From positions 22,570,134 through 22,634,133 of the forward strand of contig OU452203.1 of the NCBI GenBank assembly GCA_911728435.2: a stretch of 64,000 bases of DNA, given 5' to 3'. The notes beneath the pieces were generated by a model, which had not been told where the DNA came from, made no database searches, and worked only from the letters and a program-made list of their open reading frames with translations. Position numbers and translations under genes: made by a program. Below, one piece after another: positions 45,891 through 57,550 of the stretch; the stretch's first letter is position 1, and each line of letters starts with the position of its first letter. The DNA is from Apoderus coryli. Lineage: Eukaryota; Arthropoda; Insecta; Coleoptera; Attelabidae.

Positions 45891-47160
45891 GTAATAAATA
45901 TTTTTAAATCGAATTTGGCATGTAGAGGCTCTATTTTCAGCTAGGTATACATTCTATTAAATGGATTTTTCGTTTAAAATAGTAAAATAGAAGAGCTACT
46001 CCAAACTACGTAGAATGATGAGGCTGAATAACTCTAAAACCGCAAAGAAGCTTGCGAATGCAATGTCAATGATTTAATTTCAAACGTAGCAGCTTTTGTT
46101 AACTTGACAATGGACCAAAATTCTTTTAGACGATTGAAGAAAACTCGTAGACAAAATCAGAAAGAATATCAGAAAATTTCACATTGTTCTTCATTCATTT
46201 TCTTCCCATAATACCTGACTAACCCCTGGTACTTAAACATGAAATCCTCGCAATAAAAAATATGTCCTAAATTACAATAATAAAAAAACCATATGCTGAT
46301 TTCAAACAATTTGACCTAAATATTCTTTTTATTATGTACCACTTTAGAGCATATGGTAAGAATCTATTTATTGTTCTTTGGCACAAAAATTTTTGCATAA
46401 CCATAAATTTTTATTAACATTTCAACCACATTTACGGGTAGCAACCCCATGCTGCCTTTTCTTTCTTTTCATATCGTAAATAACTGATTTAACATTTTGC
46501 GTAAAAATAGAAATTTTTGCACAATTTAGAAAGTCTGTATTTAAATGGGGTAGGTATGTTAGATAAGACTGTACTACCCTTCAGTTGCCATTTGTACGCT
46601 ATCGCAAAATTACTAGAGTTAGTTTGTGTGTCTTCACCATAACCTATTTGTGGTAAGTTTTATTTTACTAATAATTTTTATAATGTTTATCTTTCTTTTT
46701 GGGGATTTAAATCCACCCTCCAAAGCATTCCATCTAAGACAAGTCGCTAAGGGGTAGGAAATAAATCAAAATTGACACAAACGCGAACGATTAATAACAT
46801 TGAGGGAGTATTTTCCCTTGGATTATATTTTTTGGGGTATAAGGGTGGTTGCAATCATCCCTTATGTACGCTTCGAGTCCAGGATGTGACGTAGTGATTG
46901 AATGCGAGTTGGAAGTTTGAAAAATTCTTGTGTCAAACTCCGTACGTACAGTGAAAACAAAAAATGGATGTAGGGTAGTGGTTTTTCTGTTTTAACTGGG
47001 GGTTGGAGAAATGTTTTTACATCAGGGTTGTATAGAAAATGATTTGTTTTTGTTGTGTTTGTTTTTATTTTTATATTGCTCGGTTTTTGGCGTAACAGAA
47101 ATTGTAATGTTGTGGATTTTTTTATGAGTGCGTTTTTAGCTCTCCATATCATATAATATG
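45891..47160. other. Intergenic, no gene seen
   Basis: AT-rich. 46560-47150 is somewhat less AT-rich without a recognised coding region; the minus-strand frame at 46862-47152 has no family signature. Confidence 0.45.
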
Positions 47161-47165
47161 TCCAC

Positions 47166-48105
47166 GGATAGAGGTTTGAAGAGGAAAAACTTTTTTATTT
47201 GTAGATTTAGAGAAAAAGTCATTCTTTATAAAAACGTCTGCTTGTGTCAAAACTACAATTTCAACTGCCAAATTTACGATTACTATACAGGGTATATCAA
47301 AAATAACGTTTTCAATGATTTTGATTTTTTTGTTTTTTTTTAATTTTATGAAAATATTTTCAAAATCGTGATTTATTACACCAATTGTGCAAAAAACACT
47401 AATAAACTTTTTTCTCAAAGTGGTTAATTTCATAGCTACTATTAAAATAATAAAATTAAAAAGAAACAAGGAAATCAAAATCATTAAAAATGTTATTTTT
47501 GATATACCCTGTATAGTAATCGTAAATTTCGTACTCGAAATTGTAGTTTTGACACAAGCAGACGTTTTTATAAAGAATGACATTTCCTTCTAAATCTACA
47601 AATAAAAAAGTTTTTGCTCTTCCAAACTCTATACGTGGATACAGTTTGGAAGAAGAAAAACTTTTTTATTTGTAGATTTAGAAGAAAAAGTCATTCTTTA
47701 TAAAAACGTCTGCTTGTGTCAAAACTATAAATTCAAATACCAAATTTACGATTACTATACAGGGTATATCAAAAATAATATTTTTAATGATGTTGATTTT
47801 CTTGTTTTTTTAATTTTATTATTTTAAAACTAGCTATGAAATTAACCACTTTGAGAAAAAAGTGTATTAGTGTTTTTTGCACAATTGGTGTAATAAATCA
47901 CGATTTTGAAAATATTTTCGTAAAATTAAAAAAAAAACAAAAAAATCAAAATCATTAAAAATGTTATTTTTGATATACCCTGTATAGTAATCGTAAATTT
48001 GGTATTTGAAATTGTGGTTTCGACATAAGCAGACGTTTTTATAAAGAATGACTTTTTCTTCTAAATCTACAAATAAAAAAGTTTTTCTTCTTCCAAACTC
48101 TATCC
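47166..48105. repeat. ~940-bp palindrome made of two inverted copies of a ~466-bp foldback element
   Basis: Each half (47166-47632, 47641-48105) has its own inverted arms (AAAAACTTTTTTATTTGTAG; TATAAAAACGTCTGCTTGTG; ATTACTATACAGGGTATATC). The unique middle (TTGTGCAAAAAACACTAA) is read on + in the first half and on - in the second, so the two elements lie head to head. Long frames inside are compositional. Confidence 0.93.
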
Positions 48106-48116
48106 AATGTGTCCAG

Positions 48117-48450
48117 GGATAGAGTTTGGAAGAGCAGCAGCCTGTATTCACGAAAACGCAAAAACCACTTAACAGATTTTAACCAAATTTGGTACAAAAA
48201 TACTATTGGACATGGCAAGGAGCTGATTAGATTTTGGGAGACATTAAGCGTAGGCAATGGGTTTAAAAAAGGGTTCAAAAATTAAAAAAATTCATAGTTC
48301 GTAAAGTTATCTGAAATAATGCATAATTTTTTACGCATTTAATTGAATATAACCTAAAATATTGAACAAAAAAATATTAGACCACATTGGCGTTTGAAAA
48401 TAGTGTAAAATGGGGTAAAAAAGGTTTACCCTCTATGACTACGCCTATGA
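48117..48450 (+). repeat. Dispersed repeat, relative of 13290-13560
   Basis: Begins with another partial foldback end (GGATAGAGTTTGGAAGAGCA), then the block shared in inverse orientation with 13.3-13.56 kb, e.g. GGGTTTAAAAAAGGGTTCAA and AGACATTAAGCGTAGGC. Confidence 0.65.
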
Positions 48451-48652
48451 ACAGTTAATGAAGGCCAAAATAATGCAGATTATTTTAGGTTATCCGTCCC
48501 AAATGCATGTAGAATTTTGTCAAAATCGGTTAGCTAGTTTTTGAGAAATGAACAAAAAAGTTAGCATTTGCGGACATGGGCTCAATGGCAAAAAATGCTT
48601 AAATTACTTTGAGGAATCTCCAGTTGCAACCATAATGAATCACCCTGCATAG

Positions 48653-48898
48653 TGGGGAATTCCACCGCAAATTTCCTGGCGAATACGTTTCGAAATTTGC
48701 TGTTCACAAATTGGTGAAAAATTTGAAAGAACAGAAGCAATTTTTGATATTAAAAAAGAAAAGAAACAATATGATGAGGACGATGCCAGTACAGTTTTGA
48801 TATTGGAATCTCTAAATGAAAATCCATTGGTTTGGTAAAGAAACAGGGTGAAGAATTTAGATGTGGTGGGAAATATCTATCATTTTGAAGGCTGGGGA
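48653..48898 (+). pseudogene. Orphan coding-like fragment of unknown protein
   Basis: A frame with no start codon reads WGIPPQISWRIRFEICCSQI, then GEKFERTEAIFDIKKEKKQY, DEDDASTVLILESLNENPLV and W, meets TAA (48836-48838), and continues in frame as RNRVKNLDVVGNIYHFEGWG before TGA. Codon and residue use look like genuine protein, unlike the AT-rich surroundings, and continuation across the stop suggests a broken gene piece. I do not recognise the family. It begins right after CACCCTGCATAG, a transposon-type terminus, so capture of an exon by a transposon or a retrocopy fragment is possible. Confidence 0.4.
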
Positions 48899-48905
48899 TG
48901 AAGCA

Positions 48906-50450
48906 AAAAAGGCTTGAGTCTTGTTTGTGGGTTGAAATTATAATTTTAAAGGGCAATAGAAATTTTCACAAGCTTATAAAATTTTCTGATGATTAAGTAT
49001 GATTGCGTTATGTTTATTTCTGTTTAATTAACTCGTTTAGTTTTATGTTTAAGCCTTTTTGAGACGCTTTGCTTAATAAAAATAATGTTTTTCATAGTAG
49101 TTCTTATTTTTCCGATGACCAAATCTTTTTATCAAGAATACCTTGTCTTGAATCTAGAATTATTGTATCCTTGCTTAGGAAGTTTAGAAATTTATAAAAT
49201 TACAATGTTGCACATAAACATAGAAGGATTAAGGACAGAGTATCTTGTTAGACCTCAAAACCAAGTTAAATGCCACATCAAAGTATAGCCCGTTATGTAA
49301 TTTATCAATATATTAATATAAAGAAAACATACAAAGCTTCTACCTAACCCTTGGAAGTATTTTTTCAATGCAAATATCTATAGTAGTATAGTATGGATTT
49401 TGAAAAAAGAAAAAGAGTATTAGGTACCTATACATATTTCGGTAAGACGTAAAAGACGCCCGAAAAAACGTATATTAATGACTTGTAATTAGTCAACTGC
49501 CATCAGAAATATATAAGGAAAAAAATACAAAAACTTATCTCTCTCGGAGTAGCCACATATATATTTTCGTATTTAACGGGTCCACAGGGACGTAGTCGCA
49601 AGGTCCAATCCACCCAATAAATCGTTAAAAGCATTACTAACTAATAACATTTATAATAATTACAAAATTAAATTGATTACGTAAAAACTGTTGAAGATTA
49701 AAAGGTCTTCAACATATCTAGCAACGTTGAAAAATAATTTACTAAAAGAAAATACCTTAGTGCGCTTATGGAAATTGCCACCGTGCGAAAATTTCACGAT
49801 GTTTTTCTACAGCAACAAGAAAAAAAGATAAAATACTTATCCCAATGACCAGAAAGTGTTTTTTTTTTTAGAATAAATTGAACAGGATCCCTCAACGTCA
49901 TTTTCGTGCTTTAGTTCTAAAACTGTTAAATTCTAAATGCAAATAACCTAATATTGCTTGCTCTATCCATCGATATGAAATAAATTGATGGACAGCTTGT
50001 ATAAGTATATAAATCCTTGTCTGTTATTCATTATTATGATTTATCTGCCAACCCTGTTTCAACCAAAAACGAATACTATAAGGGTTGTTGTTTTTGTTTC
50101 TTGAATCATCATCAAAACCATTCCCCTCGAATAGAAATATCTAATAAATGTTCCAATGATATCTGGAATAATGTTTTTGCAAAGAGGGAGAAGCTTAAAG
50201 GCAGGGGATGAATGGCATATCAGAAAATATAATTTGTACCTTTCAAATGTGTTGAATTTTGGGTTAATAAGCGATAAATGATGCTGGAAATGCCAGCGGA
50301 CATGACCTGTTATTAAACACAATTTTAGATTAGAAAGTTACGAACTTCGATACCTATTTACAACCATCCTTTGCATGAATGTGTGAATGTTTTGTAATGC
50401 CTGGGACCATAACCTTGTGATGAACTGACGTCATATTATATGAGATTTCT
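48906..50450. other. Intergenic AT-rich, no gene seen
   Basis: No conserved coding or repeat feature recognised. Confidence 0.45.
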
Positions 50451-53400
50451 TGTAAATTTTTGGAAATAATGCATCAAGTTTTAGATACTTTCATAGCTAA
50501 TTACTAATATAGTAAATTTTGGAAAATAATGCATCAAGTTGTAGATACTTTCAAGGCTAGTTACTAATATAGTAAATTTTGGAAAATAATGCTTCAAGTT
50601 TTAGATACTTTCAAGGCTAGTTACTAATATAGTAAATTTTGGAAAATAATGCAACAATTTTTAGATACTTTTAAGGCTAGTTACTAATGTAGTAAATTTT
50701 GGAAAATAATGCATCAATTTTTAGATACTTTCAAGGCTAGTTACTAATATAGTAAATTTTGGAAAATAATGCATCAAGTTTTATATACTTTCAAGGCTAG
50801 TTACTAATATAGTAAATTTTGGAAAATAATGCATCAAGTTTTAGATACTTTCAAGGCTAATTACTAATATAGTAAATTTGGAAAAGAATTCATCATGTTT
50901 TAGATACTTTCAAAGCTAATTACTACTATTATAGTACATTTTGGAAAAGAATACACCAAGTTTTAGATATTTTCAAAGCTAATTACTAATATAGTAAATT
51001 TTGGAAAATAATGCATTAAGTTTTAGATACTTTCAAGGCTAGTTACTAATTTAGTAAATTTTGGAAAATAATGCATCTAGTTTTAGATACTTTTAAGGCT
51101 AGTTACTAATATAGTAAATTTTGGAAAATAATGCATCAAGTTTTAGATACTTTTAAGGCTAGTTACTAATATAGTAAATTTTGGAAAATAATGCATCAAG
51201 TTTTAGATACTTTCAAGGCTAGTTACTAATATAGTAAATTTTGGAAAATAATGCATCAAGTTTTAGATACTTTCAAGGCTAGTTACTAATATAGTAAATT
51301 TTGGAAAATAATGCATCAATTTTTAGATACTTTTAAGGCTAGTTACTAATATAGTAAATTTGGAAAAGAATTCATCATGTTTTAGATACTTTCAAAGCTA
51401 ATTACTACTATTATAGTACATTTTGGAAAAGAATACACCAAGTTTTAGATATTTTCAAAGCTAATTACTAATATAGTAAATTTTGGAAAATAATGCATTA
51501 AGTTTTAGATACTTTCAAGGCTAGTTACTAATTTAGTAAATTTTGGAAAATAATGCATCAAGTTTTAGATACTTTTAAGGCTGATTACTAATATAGTAAA
51601 TTTTGGAAAATAATGCATCAAGTTTTAGATACTTTTAAGGCTAGTTACTAATATAGTAAATTTTGGAAAATAATGCATCAAGTTTTAGATACTTTCAAGG
51701 CTAGTTACTAATATAGTAAATTTTGGAAAATAATGCATCAAGTTTTAGATACTTTTAAGGCTAGTTACTAATATAGTAAATTTTGGAAAATAATGCATCA
51801 ATTTTTAGATACTTTCAAGGCTAATTACTAATATAGTAAATTTGGAAAAGAATTCATCATATTTTAGATACTTTCAAAGCTAATTACTACTATTATAGTA
51901 CATTTTGGAAAAGAATACATCAAGTTTTAGATATTTTCAAAGCTAATTACTAATATAGTAAATTTTGGAAAATAATGCATTAAGTTTTAGATACTTTCAA
52001 GGCTAGTTACTAATTTAGTAAATTTTGGAAAATAATGCATCAAGTTTTAGATACTTTCAAGGCTAATTACTAATATAGTAAATTTGGAAAAGAATTCATC
52101 ATGTTTTAAATACTTTCAAAGCTAATTGCTACTATTATAGTACATTTTGGAAAATAATACACCAAGTTTTAGATATTTTCAAAGCTAATTACTAATATAG
52201 TAAATTTTGGACAATAATGCATCAATTTTTAGATACTTTCAAGGCTAGTTACTAATATAGTAAATTTTGGAAAATAATGCATCAATTTTTATATATGTTC
52301 AAGGCTAGTTACTAATATAGTAAATTTTGGAAAATAATGCATCAAGTTTTAGATACTTTCAAGGCTAGTTACTAATATAGTAAATTTTGGAAAATAATGC
52401 ATCAATTTTTATATATGTTCAAGGCTAGTTACTAATATAGTAAATTTTGGAAAATAATGCATCAAGTTTTAGATACTTTCAAGGCTAATTACTAATATAG
52501 TAAATTTGGAAAAGAATTCATCATATTTTAGATACTTTCAAAGCTAATTACTACTATTATAGTACATTTTGGAAAAGAATACATCAAGTTTTAGATATTT
52601 TCAAAGCTAATTACTAATATAGTAAATTTTGGACAATAATGCATCAATTTTTAGATACTTTCAAGGCTAGTTACTAATATAGTAAATTTTGGAAAATAAT
52701 GCATCAATTTTTATATATGTTCAAGGCTAGTTACTAATATAGTAAATTTTGGAAAATAATGCATCAAGTTTTAGATACTTTCAAGGCTAATTACTAATAT
52801 AGTAAATTTGGAAAAGAATTCATCATATTTTAGATACTTTCAAAGCTAATTACTACTATTATAGTACATTTTGGAAAAGAATACATCAAGTTTTAGATAT
52901 TTTCAAAGCTAATTACTAATATAGTAAATTTTGGAAAATAATGCATTAAGTTTTAGATACTTTCAAGGCTAGTTACTAATTTAGTAAATTTTGGAAAATA
53001 ATTCATCATGTTTTAGATACTTTCAAAGCTAATTGCTACTATTATAGTACATTTTGGAAAATAATACACCAAGTTTTAGATATTTTCAAAGCTAATTACT
53101 AATATAGTAAATTTGGAAAAGAATTCATCATGTTTTAGATACTTTCAAAGCTAATTGCTACTATTATAGTACATTTTGGAAAATAATACACCAAGTTTTA
53201 GATATTTTCAAAGCTAATTACTAATATAGTAAATTTTGGACAATAATGCATTAAGTTTTAGATACTTTCAAGGCTAGTTACTAATTTAGTAAATTTTGGA
53301 AAATAATGCATCAAGTTTTAGATACTTTTAAGGCTAGTTACTAATATAGTAAATTTTGGAAAATAATGCATCAATTTTTAGATACTTTTAAGGCTAGTTA

Positions 53401-54103
53401 CTAATATAGTAAATTTTGGAAAATAATGCATCAAGTTTTATATACTTTCAAGGCTAGTTACTTATATAGTAAATTTTGGAAAATAATGCATCAAGTTTTA
53501 GATACTTTCAAGGCTAATTACTAATATAGTAAATTTTGGAAAATAATGCATCAAGTTTTAGATACTTTCAAGGCTAGTTACTAATATAGTAAATTTTGGA
53601 GAATAATCCATCAAGTTTTAGATACTTTCAAAGCTAATTACTAATATAGTAAATTTGGAAAAGAATTCATCATGTTTTAGATACTTTCAAAGCTAATTAC
53701 TACTATTATAGTACATTTTGGAAAAGAATACACCAAGTTTTAGATATTTTCAAAGCTAATTACTAATATAGTAAATTTTGGAAAATAATGCGTTAAGTTT
53801 TAGATACTTTCAAGGCTAGTTACTAATATAGTAAATTTTGAAGAATAATCCATCAAGTTTTAGATACTTTCAAAGCTAATTACTACTATTATAGTACATT
53901 TTGGAAAAGAATACACCAGGTTTTAGATATTTTCAAAGTTAATTACTAATATAGTAAATTTTGGAAAATAATGCATTAAGTTTTAGATACTTTCAAGGCT
54001 AGTTACTAATTTAGTAAATTTTGGAAAATAATGCGTCAATTTTTAAAATCTTTCAAAGCTAATTACTATATTTTAGAAAATTAGTTTCATAGCTAATTAG
54101 TAA
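50451..54103 (+). repeat. 60-bp satellite array, about 60 copies
   Basis: Unit of exactly 60 bases in the regular parts (GGAAAATAATGCATCAAG, TTTTAGATACTTTCAAGG, CTAGTTACTAATATAGTAAA). Variant monomers with GGAAAAGAATTCATCA and CTACTATTATAGTACA (63 bases) are followed by GGAAAAGAATACACCAAG monomers, and this pair recurs many times, e.g. from 50880, 51362, 51842 and 52504, implying higher-order units. Edges are diverged, as typical for satellites. Confidence 0.98.
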
Positions 54104-54530
54104 TATAAAAAATTATTTTTACTTTATTAAGCTACAGGTTATAGTCCCAGGTATTCTCTCGAGTAAATAATATTGACGATATTTTACTACAGGGTTAAAC
54201 GAAATTTCAAGTTTTCATCAGAAATATTAGCTGATCTAAAAAAATCTAAAAAATTCACTGCGTATATATTATAATGAAAAAAATAACTAACCTAAGTGGG
54301 ACTAATTAACATAATTGCGTCTCAATTTTAAATAATGATCATCTTTTAAAAGTAAGATAAAAAAAATGGCTCTGAAATACATGCTTATATATTTAATCTT
54401 ATAAATATATATTCACTAGTTATTTTTTATATATTTTTTTAACTATTTAACATATTCTTGATTTAATATAATTTGACTTGCAAATGAGAAAAAAAATATA
54501 TTTTTTTTCCTCTTTTTAAGTTTTGCTGTA

Positions 54531-54900
54531 TACAGGGTGGTCAAACGTAAGTTGCACCTAGCCGTTTCTTTTTATAACCCATTTGTGTTTACACAACGCT
54601 AATTAGAGCCTTTTGGATCAGGATCATCTTCATTCAGTTCAGATATCGATTTAGCGATGAAATTCGTGATTTCTATCCAAAATATCGCAAGCCCAGTTCG
54701 AGAATGTACGTAGTTTCATATGATCGAGTGGCATTAGTTCTTGAGTTAACATGATCTTAAATAAGGCAACATGATTCTTTGGCAAAATATGCTTTTGTTC
54801 GTTTGCGACGGGTGCATAAATGCAGCAATATTCCCAGCGCCTCAACCAACCCATTGCCTTCACTGGCACGAGCAGCAAATATTTAGACTAGACTAGACTA
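54531..54900 (-). mobile_element. Deleted Tc1/mariner-family element fragment
   Basis: Starts with TACAGGGTGGTCAAACGTAA, matching the terminus of the element at 57551-59383, and contains a minus-strand remnant of its transposase (54651-54878: KIMLTQELMPLDH against KIVLTQELKPLDH). Most of the element is missing. Confidence 0.65.
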
Positions 54901-56120
54901 TGAATTGCTTTTCTATTTGTAGAGGCTGTTCTTCTGTACTTCACCACGATGAACGTGGTTTCTTTCCTGAATGTTTTGACATTGACAGTTAGGCTACCGT
55001 CAAGTCCCTATCATATATCATAAATGACCAAGAAATCCTGTAAGAAGATGAGATAGTTGGATGAGATATTTCTAAGGACTCTTGAACTGCTAGCTCAGGT
55101 ATAGAGGAACGGTTATATGTAGAAAGAATAATTATTATAGGGGACTATCCTTCGCTAAAATATGTCCCTTACCGAAACGCAATCATCGTTTCGAAGCCAT
55201 TTCTGCATTAAATTTTACGATGAAGACCACTCTATGTCTTTAAACACAAAATATCAGTATCTGAAAAATACATTGTTATTAAGTATTACCATTATGTCTT
55301 CGAGAATTATTTTACCGAAAATTACGATACTATTAAAATAATAACACTCCAATGGGTTGTATTAAAAACAACGCGCGAAAATAATAATAAAGTTATTATT
55401 TATGAAATTGCTTCGACAACTTTGATTAGAAGTTCGTTTCAAAGTACCAGCCCTTTGTAATAAAGTTTCATAAAATTAATAATAGTCTTTTGTTTTCTTT
55501 TTCTTTTTAACTATATCCTTGTTTAATATACAATTATTCAAGCCAGAGATATTAATGGAAGTCGTTATGGCTGTGTCGCTACCAAATATAACCATAAGTA
55601 ACATCTTAATAATTATATATATACATATACAGGGTGAGTAACGTTTATAGCATTTTGTGTGAAGCACAAGCACAAGAAATCCCTTGAGGGATTTCCCAGT
55701 TGTTTTGTGGTAGTTTTATCTATGACAAAAGTCATTGAGAGTTACATAGTTAATTTCAGTTGGATTGGTGTCTCTGGAGTTGTAGAGATCGTGTTAGCCT
55801 CATTTTTTAGCACTTAACCGTTGATGTTTATACGCGCTGATTCATTTAGATATTGATGTTATTGTATTTCTACGAATAGTATGCTATTAGACTAGATTAA
55901 CTAATTATTTACCTTTGTCAATTTTCGTGTTTTCAGAGACTTTTTGGTACTATCTATTGGTTCCGATTTCTTTGTCAATTTATAAGTTACATGGTACGGC
56001 TTTTTGTTTGATTGTTCTTGTAATGTATCTTAGTAGTATTGTCTTGCGAATTGTTACTCTTTTGACCTGCAAATTAATTTAATTTTCATTAAACTTGTCA
56101 TAATTGTCGTAATTTCCAGC
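54901..56120. other. Intergenic, no gene seen
   Basis: AT-rich; a TACAGGGTG-type terminus at 55628 only. Confidence 0.45.
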
Positions 56121-56746
56121 GATGATGATTTTGGCATTGTTGTCAGATTTAGTTTAAGCGGGTATAAAAATGAACTATATTTAAGAACGTTAATATTTTT
56201 GGTAAAAATAATATAAAATAAAGCTTGCCTAATGCGGATTGCTCGATTGATTTCGCAATTAATGAGTACGTGACTGACGATGGTGAAAATTTTCAAATAA
56301 AGTGTGGCATCCGCGGTTTTTGTAATTTTTCTTAGGTACTTAGTATTTCCGCAATAGCGTAATTAACCCGAAATCTATTTGCATCCGAAACACGTGAAGA
56401 TGCTAATTTAAACATAAGCTCAATTTCCCCAAGTTTATTTTATTTTACTTTTGCTAAAATAATTTGAATATTGAAAAAATTCCATGTTAATTATGTTTCA
56501 TGCAATTCAATTCATTCAAAATTTGACAACACCTAAGAAAAATTACAAAAACCGCGGATGCCCCACTTTATTTGAAAATTTTCACCATCGTCAGTCACGT
56601 ACTCATTAATTGCGAAATCAATCGAGCAATCCGCATTAGGCAAGCTTTATTTTATATTATTTTTACAAAAATATTAACGTTCTTAAATATAGTTCATTTT
56701 TATACCCGCTTAAACTAAATCTGACAACAATGCCAAAATCATCATC
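56121..56746. mobile_element. 626-bp inverted-repeat (foldback/MITE-like) element
   Basis: Arms 56121-56337 and 56531-56746 (about 217 bases each) are nearly perfect complements, e.g. ACGTGACTGACGATGGTGAA and TTAAGCGGGTATAAAAATGA, around a 193-base spacer. No convincing flanking duplication was seen. Near-identity implies recent origin or gene conversion. Confidence 0.95.
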
Positions 56747-57550
56747 ACGAGGCGTAGGATAGAGATAATTTCAAAGACATTCTGGCAGCAAAGCATTGTA
56801 AGTAGGTATATTGTTGAACCGAGTAGATTCCATAAGAAAAACACACAAATCTGTTTTCTTTTCTACTGACTTTACTTTAATGAAAAATGTGACGATTTGG
56901 GAACTATTTTAGAAATGTTTCCCTTTAAAGAAGCCTCAACAAAAGTCAACGTTGCAGTGCGCTGACTATTTAAACGTATGTTAAAACACTTGGCATATTT
57001 TACACTTGTTTTGATTGTCAGAAATCCTGGCCTAGGCTTTACCCTGTTTTCGTTGAATATTACGCAATTTATATTTCTAGATATGGCAAAAAGCAAATTT
57101 TTCTTTAAACAACCTGAAGGACTTTCGAGGCTACGTAGATATTTTAATGAAAATGAAGTTATTTTCCTTTTATATATATAAATATTTGTTTCTATTCAAC
57201 TATTTTATATTCCATTTTATACAACATAATACGATATATATAGTATTATTATATGTTCAAAGGGGTTGAAATATTATTTAGACGCCCGCCATGATAAATT
57301 CTAGCGATAATGCTTCATCGTCAATTTTCTTACACGCGGGTACCAGACAATGCCAACCACCCTTGATTAATCCATTTCTAACCCTCTTATATACAGTGGA
57401 TATTCTAATAATTATAACAAAGATCTAACCCCTTTTGTTTAGTATTCCATAACAGAATAAATATTTTAATGAATTCATTAATGTTTTTAGTATTGTACAG
57501 TTATTGAATGTACATACCTACTTATAACCGTGAAAGTTTTATTTGTGAGA
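56747..57550. other. Intergenic, no gene seen
   Basis: AT-rich, no recognised feature. Confidence 0.45.

Noticed and set aside
47149..47583. Minus-strand 144-codon hydrophobic frame
   Set aside because: Lies entirely in the foldback palindrome; arms give mirror-image peptides and the composition is that of AT-rich DNA.
50451..54103. CRISPR-like array
   Set aside because: Units are contiguous 60-bp tandem repeats without unique spacers, in a eukaryotic genome.
54192..54215. CTGATGAAAACTTGAAAT (minus) as a hammerhead core
   Set aside because: Spacer cannot form a stem II and the closing GAAAC is GAAAT.
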